This document shows positions 16,996 to 24,286 of a stretch of DNA of 64,000 nucleotides, piece after piece; the stretch's first letter is position 1; each line of letters starts with the position of its first letter. The notes below the pieces were generated by a model. The model searched no databases. It was given only the letters and a program-made list of their open reading frames with translations, and was not told the origin of the DNA. This stretch comes from JBNKFV01 sp050289485 (GTDB lineage: Bacteria; Pseudomonadota; Gammaproteobacteria; Pseudomonadales; Cellvibrionaceae): contig JBNKFV010000016.1 in assembly GCA_050289485.1 (NCBI GenBank), positions 29,373 to 93,372 of the forward strand, read 5' to 3'. The position numbers were made by a program, and so were the translations under genes.

Positions 16996-17031
16996 GTGAT
17001 TAATAGTCACTCATATGTCCCTTTTTGTCAA
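16996..17031 (-). promoter_or_regulatory. promoter of the restriction-modification operon with overlapping palindrome
   Basis: On the minus strand, TTGACA (17026-17031) and GACTAT (17003-17008) are separated by 17 bp. The -10 lies inside an imperfect palindrome, GTGATTAATAGTCAC (16996-17010). A protein bound there would block RNA polymerase, and the HTH domain of the methyltransferase is the natural candidate. Sequence signals are seen; the regulatory link is inferred. Confidence 0.55.
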
Positions 17032-17050
17032 ACTGGTATCGCACATATTT

Positions 17051-17070
17051 TACTGTATGGGTGTACAGTA
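17051..17070. promoter_or_regulatory. LexA (SOS) box with overlapping -10
   Basis: TACTGTATGGGTGTACAGTA is a complete match to the TACTGT-N8-ACAGTA gammaproteobacterial LexA consensus. A perfect TATAAT (17069-17074) overlaps its right end on the + strand. No known SOS gene follows on the + strand for over 500 bp; on the - strand the methyltransferase gene begins 99 bp away. Confidence 0.75.
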
Positions 17071-17629
17071 TAATTCGTTGGTACAAAAATACCAGCCTCA
17101 ACCCTTTTGGACGAATTATTAATTGGCAATCAACCAAAGTCAGAACTTCCAGTAAATGAGCCAAGGCTCCGAAAGATCACAAAGACTGGGGTCAGGTCTT
17201 ACATTTGACATAACAAAATCCGGCCAAGCCCCAATAGCATTACAAAAAGGGCGCAGGTGCGCGAGGAGGGGGTAATATCCCCTAAACATCAACGACCTGA
17301 AAAATGTTTTTTGCATTAGACAAACTAGCAATCCAGGCAATAAAAGATTTGATGTCCCATACGCGGTAAAATAGAGAGGATGAATGCGACACTTTTCAAG
17401 AAATTTGCGACGTAATTGGCATTTTTAATTAAAGGGGTCAAAGCCCTTTCGTGAACCACAGCAAGTCACAAGGGCAGTTTACCTAACTCAATGACTGCTT
17501 CTAGCCGTAATTGAATCTTACAGAGATATTAAATCTTGTGTTATAAAAACTGTAGATAGCGGGAGGTTCGTCTAGTATCTAGAAGTCGGACGCTATCGAG
17601 TAAACTGCCAAATGTATAAGGGAAACCTT
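17071..17629. other. intergenic region with possible transposon debris
   Basis: About 560 bp without a gene I can support. ACTGGGGTCAGGTCTTACATTTGACA-like sequence at about 17187-17213 resembles the debris commonly left by REP-associated (Y1) transposase elements; similar GGGGTCA strings occur at 17434 and 21030. A 39-codon frame at 17156 has no RBS. The right part must contain the promoter for the gene at 17630. Confidence 0.35.
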
Positions 17630-18064
17630 GTGACGAAGACAATTCTATATCGGTTATTCGGGTTTGGTTCTGTTCCCAAGCAGCTACGCCCGGTACTTGA
17701 GCAAGAGGGAATGGTTGTCTGTGACGAAGGTATTGGAGGCCGGCTTGTAACAAAACATGTCGATGGTCCAGGTAAGCGATATCGTAATCGCACAGAAGGT
17801 TTTTCTGGTTGCTTGGTTATAACCAAAGAGAGAGTGGTCTGTTACACCTATGGGAAGCGTCAGATCAACATTTCTATTGAAGACCCAAAGATAGCGAATT
17901 TGTATGTTGATACTCCGGATAAAAATAGCTTATGGCTTTCGTTTGAGTCTTCAAGCTTTAGGGAGGGGTGGGACGGTGTGATCGAGTTCCGGTTTAACAC
18001 AGATAAAGCTCTTCTGTTTCGTGATGCACTAATAGCAATTGGCGCCCAGCAGACGACTGCATAG
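17630..18064 (+). CDS. hypothetical protein, single compact domain
   Basis: About 144 residues from GTG 17630, chosen because AAGGGA lies 6 nt upstream; an in-frame ATG at 17612 lacks an RBS. The sequence is soluble, with alternating strands (GCLVITKERVVCYTYG, QINISIEDPKI, SLWLSFESSSF, GVIEFRFNT) and a final helix, which looks like a pleckstrin-homology-like barrel as in many bacterial PH/GRAM-type proteins. No signal peptide, no catalytic motif. I do not recognise the family. It stands alone between the SOS-box region and another unknown gene. Confidence 0.6.
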   Translation: MTKTILYRLFGFGSVPKQLRPVLEQEGMVVCDEGIGGRLVTKHVDGPGKRYRNRTEGFSGCLVITKERVVCYTYGKRQINISIEDPKIANLYVDTPDKNSLWLSFESSSFREGWDGVIEFRFNTDKALLFRDALIAIGAQQTTA

Positions 18065-18268
18065 AGGCGGACATACCGCATCAATGAGCTTAAGTTTATA
18101 ACACCCGCTTCTGGCCGGTTTCGGACAAAAAATTTGATAACCGTTAGTATAAAAACACCGGCTTTGAATAACGCAGTTATCTTTCGGGAGGATAACCCCG
18201 TTTAAAACCGGCTGCTCGGCTAGACTTGTTTTTAATATTCTTCTGACATATCGGCCTGAGGTGTGTAA

Positions 18269-19039
18269 ATGCTGAAAGACTGGTTTCAATCTGTGATGCA
18301 AGCTTTGGCAAACGCGGTTCGTCTTCTTCGAAAAATACGAGACGAATTCCTTGAAGCAACTATTGTGCGCCTTAATCGGCTTCTCGATCGCCTTGCTAAT
18401 TTCCTCACGCCTGATTATGGAATCGATGAGCACCCCAGTGATATTTGGCGATGGGATGGCCGTAAAAAGCGCTGGGTATTTAGAAACCCTAGGCCGGTGA
18501 ATTACAATTGCACAGAATATCTGCGCGCGCGTATCGAGGGGCCATCTAAACCGCCGGAAACCGGTTTTATCAACGCTTTTCCTCAGGGAAAAACGGTAGG
18601 GGAGATGGAGCTTGTTCTTATTCAAAATGGGTTTGTTGGCCCATATATCGCCGATAAAGCACCTTGCGTGTGTGAATCCCCTGATTCTGAGCAAACCCAA
18701 AGTGAAACGCTGGGTGGTTATGACGGGAAACGTTGCGTTTGTGCCGTAGTGTATCAATCACTGGCACAGGGATCCGACCCAACGCAAGATTCATCGTGGG
18801 CATCAACCCATGTTGCCGTACAACATAGGCATGGTAGTTATTGCGATTGGGCCGGAAAGCGCTCGGGCTTTTTCCCCATTGAACATTTTCAGCACCCCGA
18901 AGATTACTATCATGGCGACGATGCCAAAACCTGGAGAATGCTTTTTTATTGCCGCAATACTGCGCCCTTGCCCGAATATAGTGACGTTAAAATAAACGAT
19001 ACAGCCATTGGTCACGGCCCGGCTGTGAAGCCTCAATAG
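18269..19039 (+). CDS. hypothetical protein, possibly a Cys-His hydrolase
   Basis: 256 residues, RBS GAGGTG before ATG. The first 48 residues are a long amphipathic helix (ALANAVRLLRKIRDEFLEA). Then comes a globular Cys-rich part: C81 in YNCTEYLRARI opens a helix, and STHVAVQHRHGSYCDWAGKR (H181) looks like the strand-turn-strand with His of NlpC/P60-type and Tae-type amidases. Further cysteines (C133, C135, C156, C158, C192) and HYHGDDAK-like segments follow. No signal peptide. I cannot name a family; a peptidase-like fold is a guess from the C...HV pattern only. Confidence 0.6.
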   Translation: MLKDWFQSVMQALANAVRLLRKIRDEFLEATIVRLNRLLDRLANFLTPDYGIDEHPSDIWRWDGRKKRWVFRNPRPVNYNCTEYLRARIEGPSKPPETGFINAFPQGKTVGEMELVLIQNGFVGPYIADKAPCVCESPDSEQTQSETLGGYDGKRCVCAVVYQSLAQGSDPTQDSSWASTHVAVQHRHGSYCDWAGKRSGFFPIEHFQHPEDYYHGDDAKTWRMLFYCRNTAPLPEYSDVKINDTAIGHGPAVKPQ

Positions 19040-19087
19040 CGATTACAAAGGGGAGGGCTGTACAGTGCTGTAATGACAGATAGTTGC

Positions 19088-19609
19088 TTAATCGGCTATT
19101 TGAAGGCGGCGGGACTGGCGGTAAGCTTTGGCCCAATAGGGCGTATCAATGTGGGAGGCAATAACACCTTTGGACGTTGACGCATGCACAAATTCGCCAT
19201 CGCCAATATACACACCCACATGACGCTGTTTTAAGCCCGTTTTGAAAAATAACAGGTCGCCGGTTGTTAATTGCTGCAGTGGCACGGGCTTGCCGGCTTG
19301 GGCCAGGGCTTTCGTGTTTCTTGGTACGGTCATACCAAACACATCCCTAAAGGTAATATAGATAAAGCCCGAACAGTCCAACCCTTGTGCACCTGTGCCG
19401 CCATAGCGGTAAGGCGTGCCACGCCACTGGTGAAAGTGACGGTTAAGCCGGTCTTGCGCACTGTGTTTGCTAGCGGTATCCACCGGAGGCGCTTTCTGTT
19501 GAGGTTTTGCCGCCGCGACCGTGGGATTTCTAACCGGTGATGTGGAGCATGCGCCAAGGAACAGGGTGCAGATCGCTATAATGAATGTGGCGCATACGAA
19601 ATTTTTCAT
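19088..19609 (-). CDS. NlpC/P60 cell-wall peptidase lipoprotein (Spr/MepS-like)
   Basis: 173 residues. A type II signal peptide ends in LGAC with the lipidated Cys at 21, so the protein is membrane-anchored in the periplasm. The C-terminal NlpC/P60 domain has the catalytic triad C79 (GLDCSGFIY), H130 (QRHVGVYIGDG) and H142 (EFVHAS). Relatives are DL-endopeptidases that cleave meso-DAP cross-links in peptidoglycan during wall growth. It stands alone, convergent with the unknown gene at 18269. Confidence 0.9.
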   Translation of the reverse strand: MKNFVCATFIIAICTLFLGACSTSPVRNPTVAAAKPQQKAPPVDTASKHSAQDRLNRHFHQWRGTPYRYGGTGAQGLDCSGFIYITFRDVFGMTVPRNTKALAQAGKPVPLQQLTTGDLLFFKTGLKQRHVGVYIGDGEFVHASTSKGVIASHIDTPYWAKAYRQSRRLQIAD

Positions 19610-19708
19610 CTTTTTACCTTAGCATAACGCTTCAATAAAATAGGTTGCGGTACTGCACAAACATTACACAGGCATCCGTAAAGGGGACAATCCGTAGTGT
19701 TTTGTTAT

Positions 19709-19732
19709 GTCCGATACTGTTTAGTATCGGAC
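19709..19732. repeat. perfect 10-bp inverted repeat upstream of MFS gene
   Basis: GTCCGATACT-GTTT-AGTATCGGAC, a flawless 10-bp stem with a 4-nt loop in the region between the divergent lipoprotein and MFS genes. There is no T tract, so it is not a typical terminator; an operator or RNA hairpin is possible. Confidence 0.6.
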
Positions 19733-19827
19733 GGTATGGATTATGTAGGGCGATTCGTGTACAGCTACCCGGTTATTACCTAATATCTCGCTAGCAAAAA
19801 CCTCTATGGACGTTCCCGGACGGAAAC

Positions 19828-21024
19828 ATGGATATGACCAAACGCTCCAGCGATTTCAAAAAAAGTGATTTCAAAAAAATACCTCCCAGTATCTGGGTTC
19901 TCGGCGTTGTTAGCCTGTTGATGGACATCTCTTCGGAGATGGTTCACAGCCTGTTGCCGTTATTCCTGGTAGGCACATTGGGCGCAAGCGCCCTTGTGGT
20001 CGGCCTGATCGAAGGTTTAGCCGAGTCTACGGCGCTGATCGTAAAAATATTCTCGGGTGCGTTGAGTGATTACCTGGGCAAGCGTAAAGGCTTGGCTGTA
20101 TTTGGTTACGCCCTGGGGGCATTGACCAAGCCGTTTTTCGCCATGGCACCCAATGCTGGCATTGTACTTTCTGCGCGACTGATGGATCGGGTTGGTAAAG
20201 GTATACGCGGTGCGCCCCGCGATGCTTTGGTGGCAGACATCGCTCCAGCCGAATTACGTGGCGCGGCATTCGGTCTTCGTCAGTCTCTAGATACAGTGGG
20301 TGCTTTTCTGGGGCCGCTGCTCGCCGTCGGACTGATGTTGCTGTGGGCCAATGATTTTCGGGCTGTGTTCTGGGTTGCTGTTATACCGGGGCTACTCGCG
20401 GTGGCGCTGCTGGTATTCGGGGTGAAAGAGCCGGAACGTCACGGCGGTGAAACACGCACCAATCCAATCTGCCGTAAGAACCTTAATCGGTTGAGCGGCG
20501 CTTACTGGTGGGTGGTGGGTGTGGGCGCGGTTTTTGCGCTAGCTCGATTTAGTGAGGCTTTCCTGGTGCTGAGGGCACAGCAAGGCGGCATTGCTGTCGC
20601 CCTTGTGCCGCTGGTAATGGTAGCCATGAATGTGGTCTATGCTGGATCAGCTTATCCGTTTGGTAAGTTGTCCGATCGGATGAGCCACAAAACGTTATTG
20701 GCGCTGGGACTGGTTGTACTCATCACTGCCGACCTGGTACTGGCGGTCGACGATCACTGGCAAACGGTACTTGCCGGCGTTGCGCTGTGGGGGCTTCACA
20801 TGGGTATAACACAGGGTTTGTTGGCGAGAATGGTGGCGGATGCTGCCCCTGCTGATCTTCGTGGCACAGCGTTCGGTTTCTTCAATCTGATCAGTGGCTT
20901 CGCAATGCTTATCGCCAGTGCATTGGCGGGATTGCTATGGGATCAACTTGGAGCCTCGTTTACATTTTATGCGGGAGCCGTATTTTGTATCCTGGCGCTG
21001 CTGGGGTTGGCAAAAAAATTTTGA
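19828..21024 (+). CDS. MFS transporter
   Basis: 398 residues with 12 predicted membrane helices. The opening VLGVVSLLMDISSEMVHSLLPLFL and the loop RMDRVGKGIRGAPRDALVAD-like segment (residues ~110-130) are characteristic of a widespread bacterial MFS group annotated as multidrug or metabolite exporters; the second half repeats the pattern (AYPFGKLSDRMSHK). Substrate cannot be told. It stands alone, preceded by the inverted repeat at 19709. Confidence 0.85.
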   Translation: MDMTKRSSDFKKSDFKKIPPSIWVLGVVSLLMDISSEMVHSLLPLFLVGTLGASALVVGLIEGLAESTALIVKIFSGALSDYLGKRKGLAVFGYALGALTKPFFAMAPNAGIVLSARLMDRVGKGIRGAPRDALVADIAPAELRGAAFGLRQSLDTVGAFLGPLLAVGLMLLWANDFRAVFWVAVIPGLLAVALLVFGVKEPERHGGETRTNPICRKNLNRLSGAYWWVVGVGAVFALARFSEAFLVLRAQQGGIAVALVPLVMVAMNVVYAGSAYPFGKLSDRMSHKTLLALGLVVLITADLVLAVDDHWQTVLAGVALWGLHMGITQGLLARMVADAAPADLRGTAFGFFNLISGFAMLIASALAGLLWDQLGASFTFYAGAVFCILALLGLAKKF

Positions 21025-21219
21025 TTCCTGGGGTCAGATTGCACAATAGCGCACGAACAAATTGGGTTTCCATGTACAAAATATTACGGTTGAAGAATCC
21101 CTGGCGCTTCATACTTTCGCATATTTCATGGTAAACCTTAAGGTTGCTGAGGTTACTTTTGCCCCTTCTTATTTGTTAGAATGCATCTTGAAACATAATA
21201 CCTCCTACCTGCTTTGGTG

Positions 21220-21275
21220 ATATTCCGTTTGCTATTTTTTTAGTGTGGCAACAATACAAGTTGCATACGGAATAT
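21220..21275. promoter_or_regulatory. inverted repeat in the ndh upstream region
   Basis: ATATTCCGT (21220-21228) and ACGGAATAT (21267-21275) form 9-bp arms 38 bp apart, ending 23 bp before the ndh ATG. They could be a looped operator or a 5'-UTR hairpin. No regulator can be named. Confidence 0.4.
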
Positions 21276-21298
21276 TTCTTAAATACAGGTACTTTCCT

Positions 21299-22609
21299 AT
21301 GAAAATTGTCATTGTTGGCGGCGGTGCGGGCGGTTTGGAACTCGCTACCAAGCTCGGTCGTAAGCTAGGCCGTAAAAAACGCGCAGATGTACTGCTGATA
21401 GATCGCGACCACACCCACATTTGGAAACCTCTCTTACATGAAGTAGCCAGTGGCGCATTAGATGCTGAACTGGATTCGGTCAGTTACAGAGCACATGCCC
21501 ATGGCAACTATTATCGTTTCAAAATTGGGACCCTATGCGGTATCGATCGAGAAAAAAAGGTGATTAACCTTGCGGCACTAACCGATGAGAGTGGCATGGA
21601 AATTCTTCCTGCCAGAGAGGAAAGCTACGATTATCTGGTTCTCGCTATCGGCGGTGTGACTAACGATTTTGGTACACAAGGGATTGCTGACAACTGTATT
21701 TTTCTCGATAGCCCTGCTCAGGCACTACGTTTTCAAAAGCAATTGGTTAATCGATTTATTCACCTTAATCGAGAGATTGCGGTCAATGAAACCAAAGAGC
21801 CACTAAAGGTCGCCATTATAGGTGGCGGTGCCACGGGCGTTGAACTCTCTGCTGAACTGTTTCGTGCCCGTGAATACTTTCAAGTGTACGGCCTAAGCCA
21901 TATTAAACCGGAAGATTTTAGCGTTACGCTGATTGAGGCGGGCCCTACTCTGCTTCCGGCACTCAGTGAGCGCGTTGCCAACGCAACACAGACAGAGCTA
22001 GAAAAGCTGGGGGTTGATATTCGCCTTAATACCATGGTGCAAAAAGCTGAAAAGCAGGCATTGCACTGCAAGAATGGCGATATTATCGCTGCCGATCTCA
22101 TTGTTTGGGCAGCCGGCGTAAAAGCGCCTGATTTTCTAAAAGATTTTGGTGGTTTACAGGTGAATCGCGCCAACCAGGTATTGGTTGAAGGCACATTAGT
22201 AAGCAAAGACGATGATTCTATTTTTGCACTTGGCGATTGCGCAGGTTTACTGCAAAGAAATAAAAAAGGTGAGGAAAAATGGATTCCACCACGCGCGCAA
22301 TCCGCCCACCAAATGGCAACAACGGTGGCCAAAAACCTGATTAATATCTACAAAAACAAACCCATGGTGTCATTTAAGTACAGTGATTATGGCTCGCTAG
22401 TGTCGCTAAGCGATTATACGGCGCTAGGTAACCTCATGGGCGGTATTATTGGGGGAACGCTCAAAGTTGAAGGCCGAATTGCACGTATGGCTTATATTTC
22501 TCTTTATCGGATGCACCAGATTGCCGTTAACGGCATTTTTCGTACCTGCTTACTGGCGTTATCCGACAAAATTAACCATTACTTGCGCCCTCGCCTTAAA
22601 TTGCACTGA
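21299..22609 (+). CDS. ndh: type II NADH:quinone oxidoreductase
   Basis: 436 residues from ATG 21299 (the frame is open to 21245, but the Rossmann motif IVIVGGGAGGLELATKLG must be near the N-terminus). A second dinucleotide fold, AIIGGGATGVELSAELF, binds NADH; IFALGDCAGL is the C-terminal FAD contact. The final ~60 residues form the amphipathic membrane-anchoring segment (MAYISLYRMHQ...). It passes electrons from NADH to quinone without pumping protons, on the inner face of the membrane. Monocistronic, followed by a terminator. Confidence 0.92.
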   Translation: MKIVIVGGGAGGLELATKLGRKLGRKKRADVLLIDRDHTHIWKPLLHEVASGALDAELDSVSYRAHAHGNYYRFKIGTLCGIDREKKVINLAALTDESGMEILPAREESYDYLVLAIGGVTNDFGTQGIADNCIFLDSPAQALRFQKQLVNRFIHLNREIAVNETKEPLKVAIIGGGATGVELSAELFRAREYFQVYGLSHIKPEDFSVTLIEAGPTLLPALSERVANATQTELEKLGVDIRLNTMVQKAEKQALHCKNGDIIAADLIVWAAGVKAPDFLKDFGGLQVNRANQVLVEGTLVSKDDDSIFALGDCAGLLQRNKKGEEKWIPPRAQSAHQMATTVAKNLINIYKNKPMVSFKYSDYGSLVSLSDYTALGNLMGGIIGGTLKVEGRIARMAYISLYRMHQIAVNGIFRTCLLALSDKINHYLRPRLKLH

Positions 22610-22662
22610 GACAGCCATATGTGGCGTTTGTCGCGCCCTAAAATAGGTTGAGGGTTTTTACG

Positions 22663-22696
22663 AAGCCACTTCCATCTCGGAAGTGGCTTTTTTATG
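22663..22696 (+). terminator. Rho-independent terminator of ndh
   Basis: AAGCCACTTCC-ATCTC-GGAAGTGGCTT followed by TTTTT, 54 bp after the ndh stop. Confidence 0.88.
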
Positions 22697-22746
22697 CATA
22701 GATCATGCTGAAAATACCTTCTGAAGTAATTAGCGTAATTTATTGT

Positions 22747-22782
22747 ATATTAGCTTGCTTTAATATTAAATATAGCTAATAT
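22747..22782. promoter_or_regulatory. AT-rich inverted repeat upstream of sqr
   Basis: ATATTAGC (22747-22754) and GCTAATAT (22775-22782) are perfect 8-bp arms with a 20-bp AT-rich spacer, about 140 bp before sqr. ArsR-type sulfide sensors (BigR/SqrR) bind AT-rich palindromes before such genes; assignment to that class is a guess. Confidence 0.4.
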
Positions 22783-22920
22783 TAGGAGGTCAGAGCATTT
22801 GCTATTCACTAGATTTACTGTACACGACTTGATACAAAACAAATTAAATAGATTTAATCGTGATACTACTAAGCAGTAAGAAAATAGTATTTCATTGGCT
22901 TACTATGAGAGGTATTCCTG

Positions 22921-24192
22921 ATGAAAAAAATAGTCATCATTGGTGCCGGTGTTGGTGGACTACCTGCCGCCTACGAACTGCGGGAAAAACTGGGGGAGGA
23001 ACATGACATTACCGTTGTATCTGACTCCCCCTATTTCCAGTTTGTACCGTCCAACCCCTGGGTCGCAGTGAACTGGAGACAGCGAAAAGACATTTGCATT
23101 GATATAGCTCTACCCCTCAAGAAACATGGTATTAACTTCACCGCCGCCGGCTTAAAGCACTTAGACCCAGAATCCAGACGTCTAACGCTGGGGGATGGCA
23201 GCAGCCTGGAATACGACTACCTCATCCTGACTACCGGCCCCCGTCTCGCCTTTGAAGAAATAGAAGGACTGGGCCCTCAGGGGCACACCCATTCGGTTTG
23301 TCATATTGATCATGCAGAACAAGCAAGGGAGGCCTGGGAAGAATTTGTCGTCGACCCCGGGCCTATCGTAATAGGTGCTGCCCAGGGTGCATCCTGTTTT
23401 GGCCCAGCTTATGAATTCGTTTTTATTGTGGATGCTGACCTGCGCAGGCGGAAAATCAGAAACAAAGTGCCAATCACCTATATCAGCCCCGAACCTTATA
23501 TCGGGCATATGGGATTAGATGGCGTTGGTGATTCAAAAACCCTGCTGGAAAGTGAATTTCGTGAACGTCATATTAACTGGGTGACCAACGCAAAAATCGG
23601 TTCAATCAACAAAAATAATATGACAGTTATGGAATGTAACGATAGCGGTGAAGAAGTTAAGCAGCATGAATTACCCTTCAAATACTCAATGATTCTACCT
23701 GCTTTTACCGGCATTGATCCGCTAAGGAATATTGAAGGGTTGGTAAACCCACGCGGCTTCGTCATTATTGACAAGTATCAACGCAATCCCAAATATTCGA
23801 ATATCTATGCCGCTGGTGTCTGCGTGGCAATCGCTCCACAAAAAACTACACCGGTGGCAACAGGTGTACCTAAAACCGGCTATATGATCGAGTCCATGGT
23901 CACTGCCATCGTGGAAAATATCGCGCTGGACATCGCAGGTAAATTACCTGATTCGGAAGCCACCTGGAATGCCATCTGCCTGGCCGATATGGGTGATACC
24001 GGTATTGCATTTGTTGCGCTGCCGCAAATCCCTCCACGCAATGTTACCTGGGCGCGAAAAGGAAAATGGGTTCATCTTGCGAAAGTAGGCTTCGAAAAAT
24101 ATTTTCTTCGGAAAATTCAAACCGGAAACACGGATCCTTACTATGAAAGAAAAATACTCAAGATGTTGGGTATCGAAAAGCTCAAAGCCTAA
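22921..24192 (+). CDS. sqr: sulfide:quinone oxidoreductase
   Basis: 423 residues, N-terminal FAD fold KIVIIGAGVGGLPAAYEL. The three redox/structural cysteines known from the Acidithiobacillus ferrooxidans enzyme (C128, C160, C356) have counterparts here at C127 (HSVCHIDH), C159 (GAAQGASCFGPAYEF) and C353 (NAICLADMG). PTPVATG-like and VPKTGYMIESMV segments and the C-terminal WVHLAKVGFEKYFLRK membrane helix match the same type. It oxidises sulfide to sulfane sulfur and reduces the quinone pool at the membrane. No persulfide dioxygenase or rhodanese is adjacent. Monocistronic, with its own terminator. Confidence 0.9.
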   Translation: MKKIVIIGAGVGGLPAAYELREKLGEEHDITVVSDSPYFQFVPSNPWVAVNWRQRKDICIDIALPLKKHGINFTAAGLKHLDPESRRLTLGDGSSLEYDYLILTTGPRLAFEEIEGLGPQGHTHSVCHIDHAEQAREAWEEFVVDPGPIVIGAAQGASCFGPAYEFVFIVDADLRRRKIRNKVPITYISPEPYIGHMGLDGVGDSKTLLESEFRERHINWVTNAKIGSINKNNMTVMECNDSGEEVKQHELPFKYSMILPAFTGIDPLRNIEGLVNPRGFVIIDKYQRNPKYSNIYAAGVCVAIAPQKTTPVATGVPKTGYMIESMVTAIVENIALDIAGKLPDSEATWNAICLADMGDTGIAFVALPQIPPRNVTWARKGKWVHLAKVGFEKYFLRKIQTGNTDPYYERKILKMLGIEKLKA

Positions 24193-24249
24193 TTGATTAA
24201 TGTTAATTTTTCCTTTAATTAAAGGTTTGCTTACCTCTGTAATAGTAAA

Positions 24250-24277
24250 AAAGCCCGTATGCATACGGGCTTTTTTT
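24250..24277. terminator. bidirectional Rho-independent terminator
   Basis: AAAAGCCCGTATGCATACGGGCTTTTTTT between the convergent sqr and DHA2 efflux genes; a near-perfect palindrome with A/T tracts on both sides. Confidence 0.9.
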
Positions 24278-24286
24278 GTGGTGTCA

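Noticed and set aside
17156..17275. 39-codon frame downstream of the LexA box
   Set aside because: No RBS, no hydrophobic segment of a TisB-like toxin; it runs through the transposon-like debris.
18029..18757. 242-codon minus-strand frame opposite the unknown gene at 18269
   Set aside because: Antisense of a better-supported gene with good RBS; translation is basic and without structure pattern.
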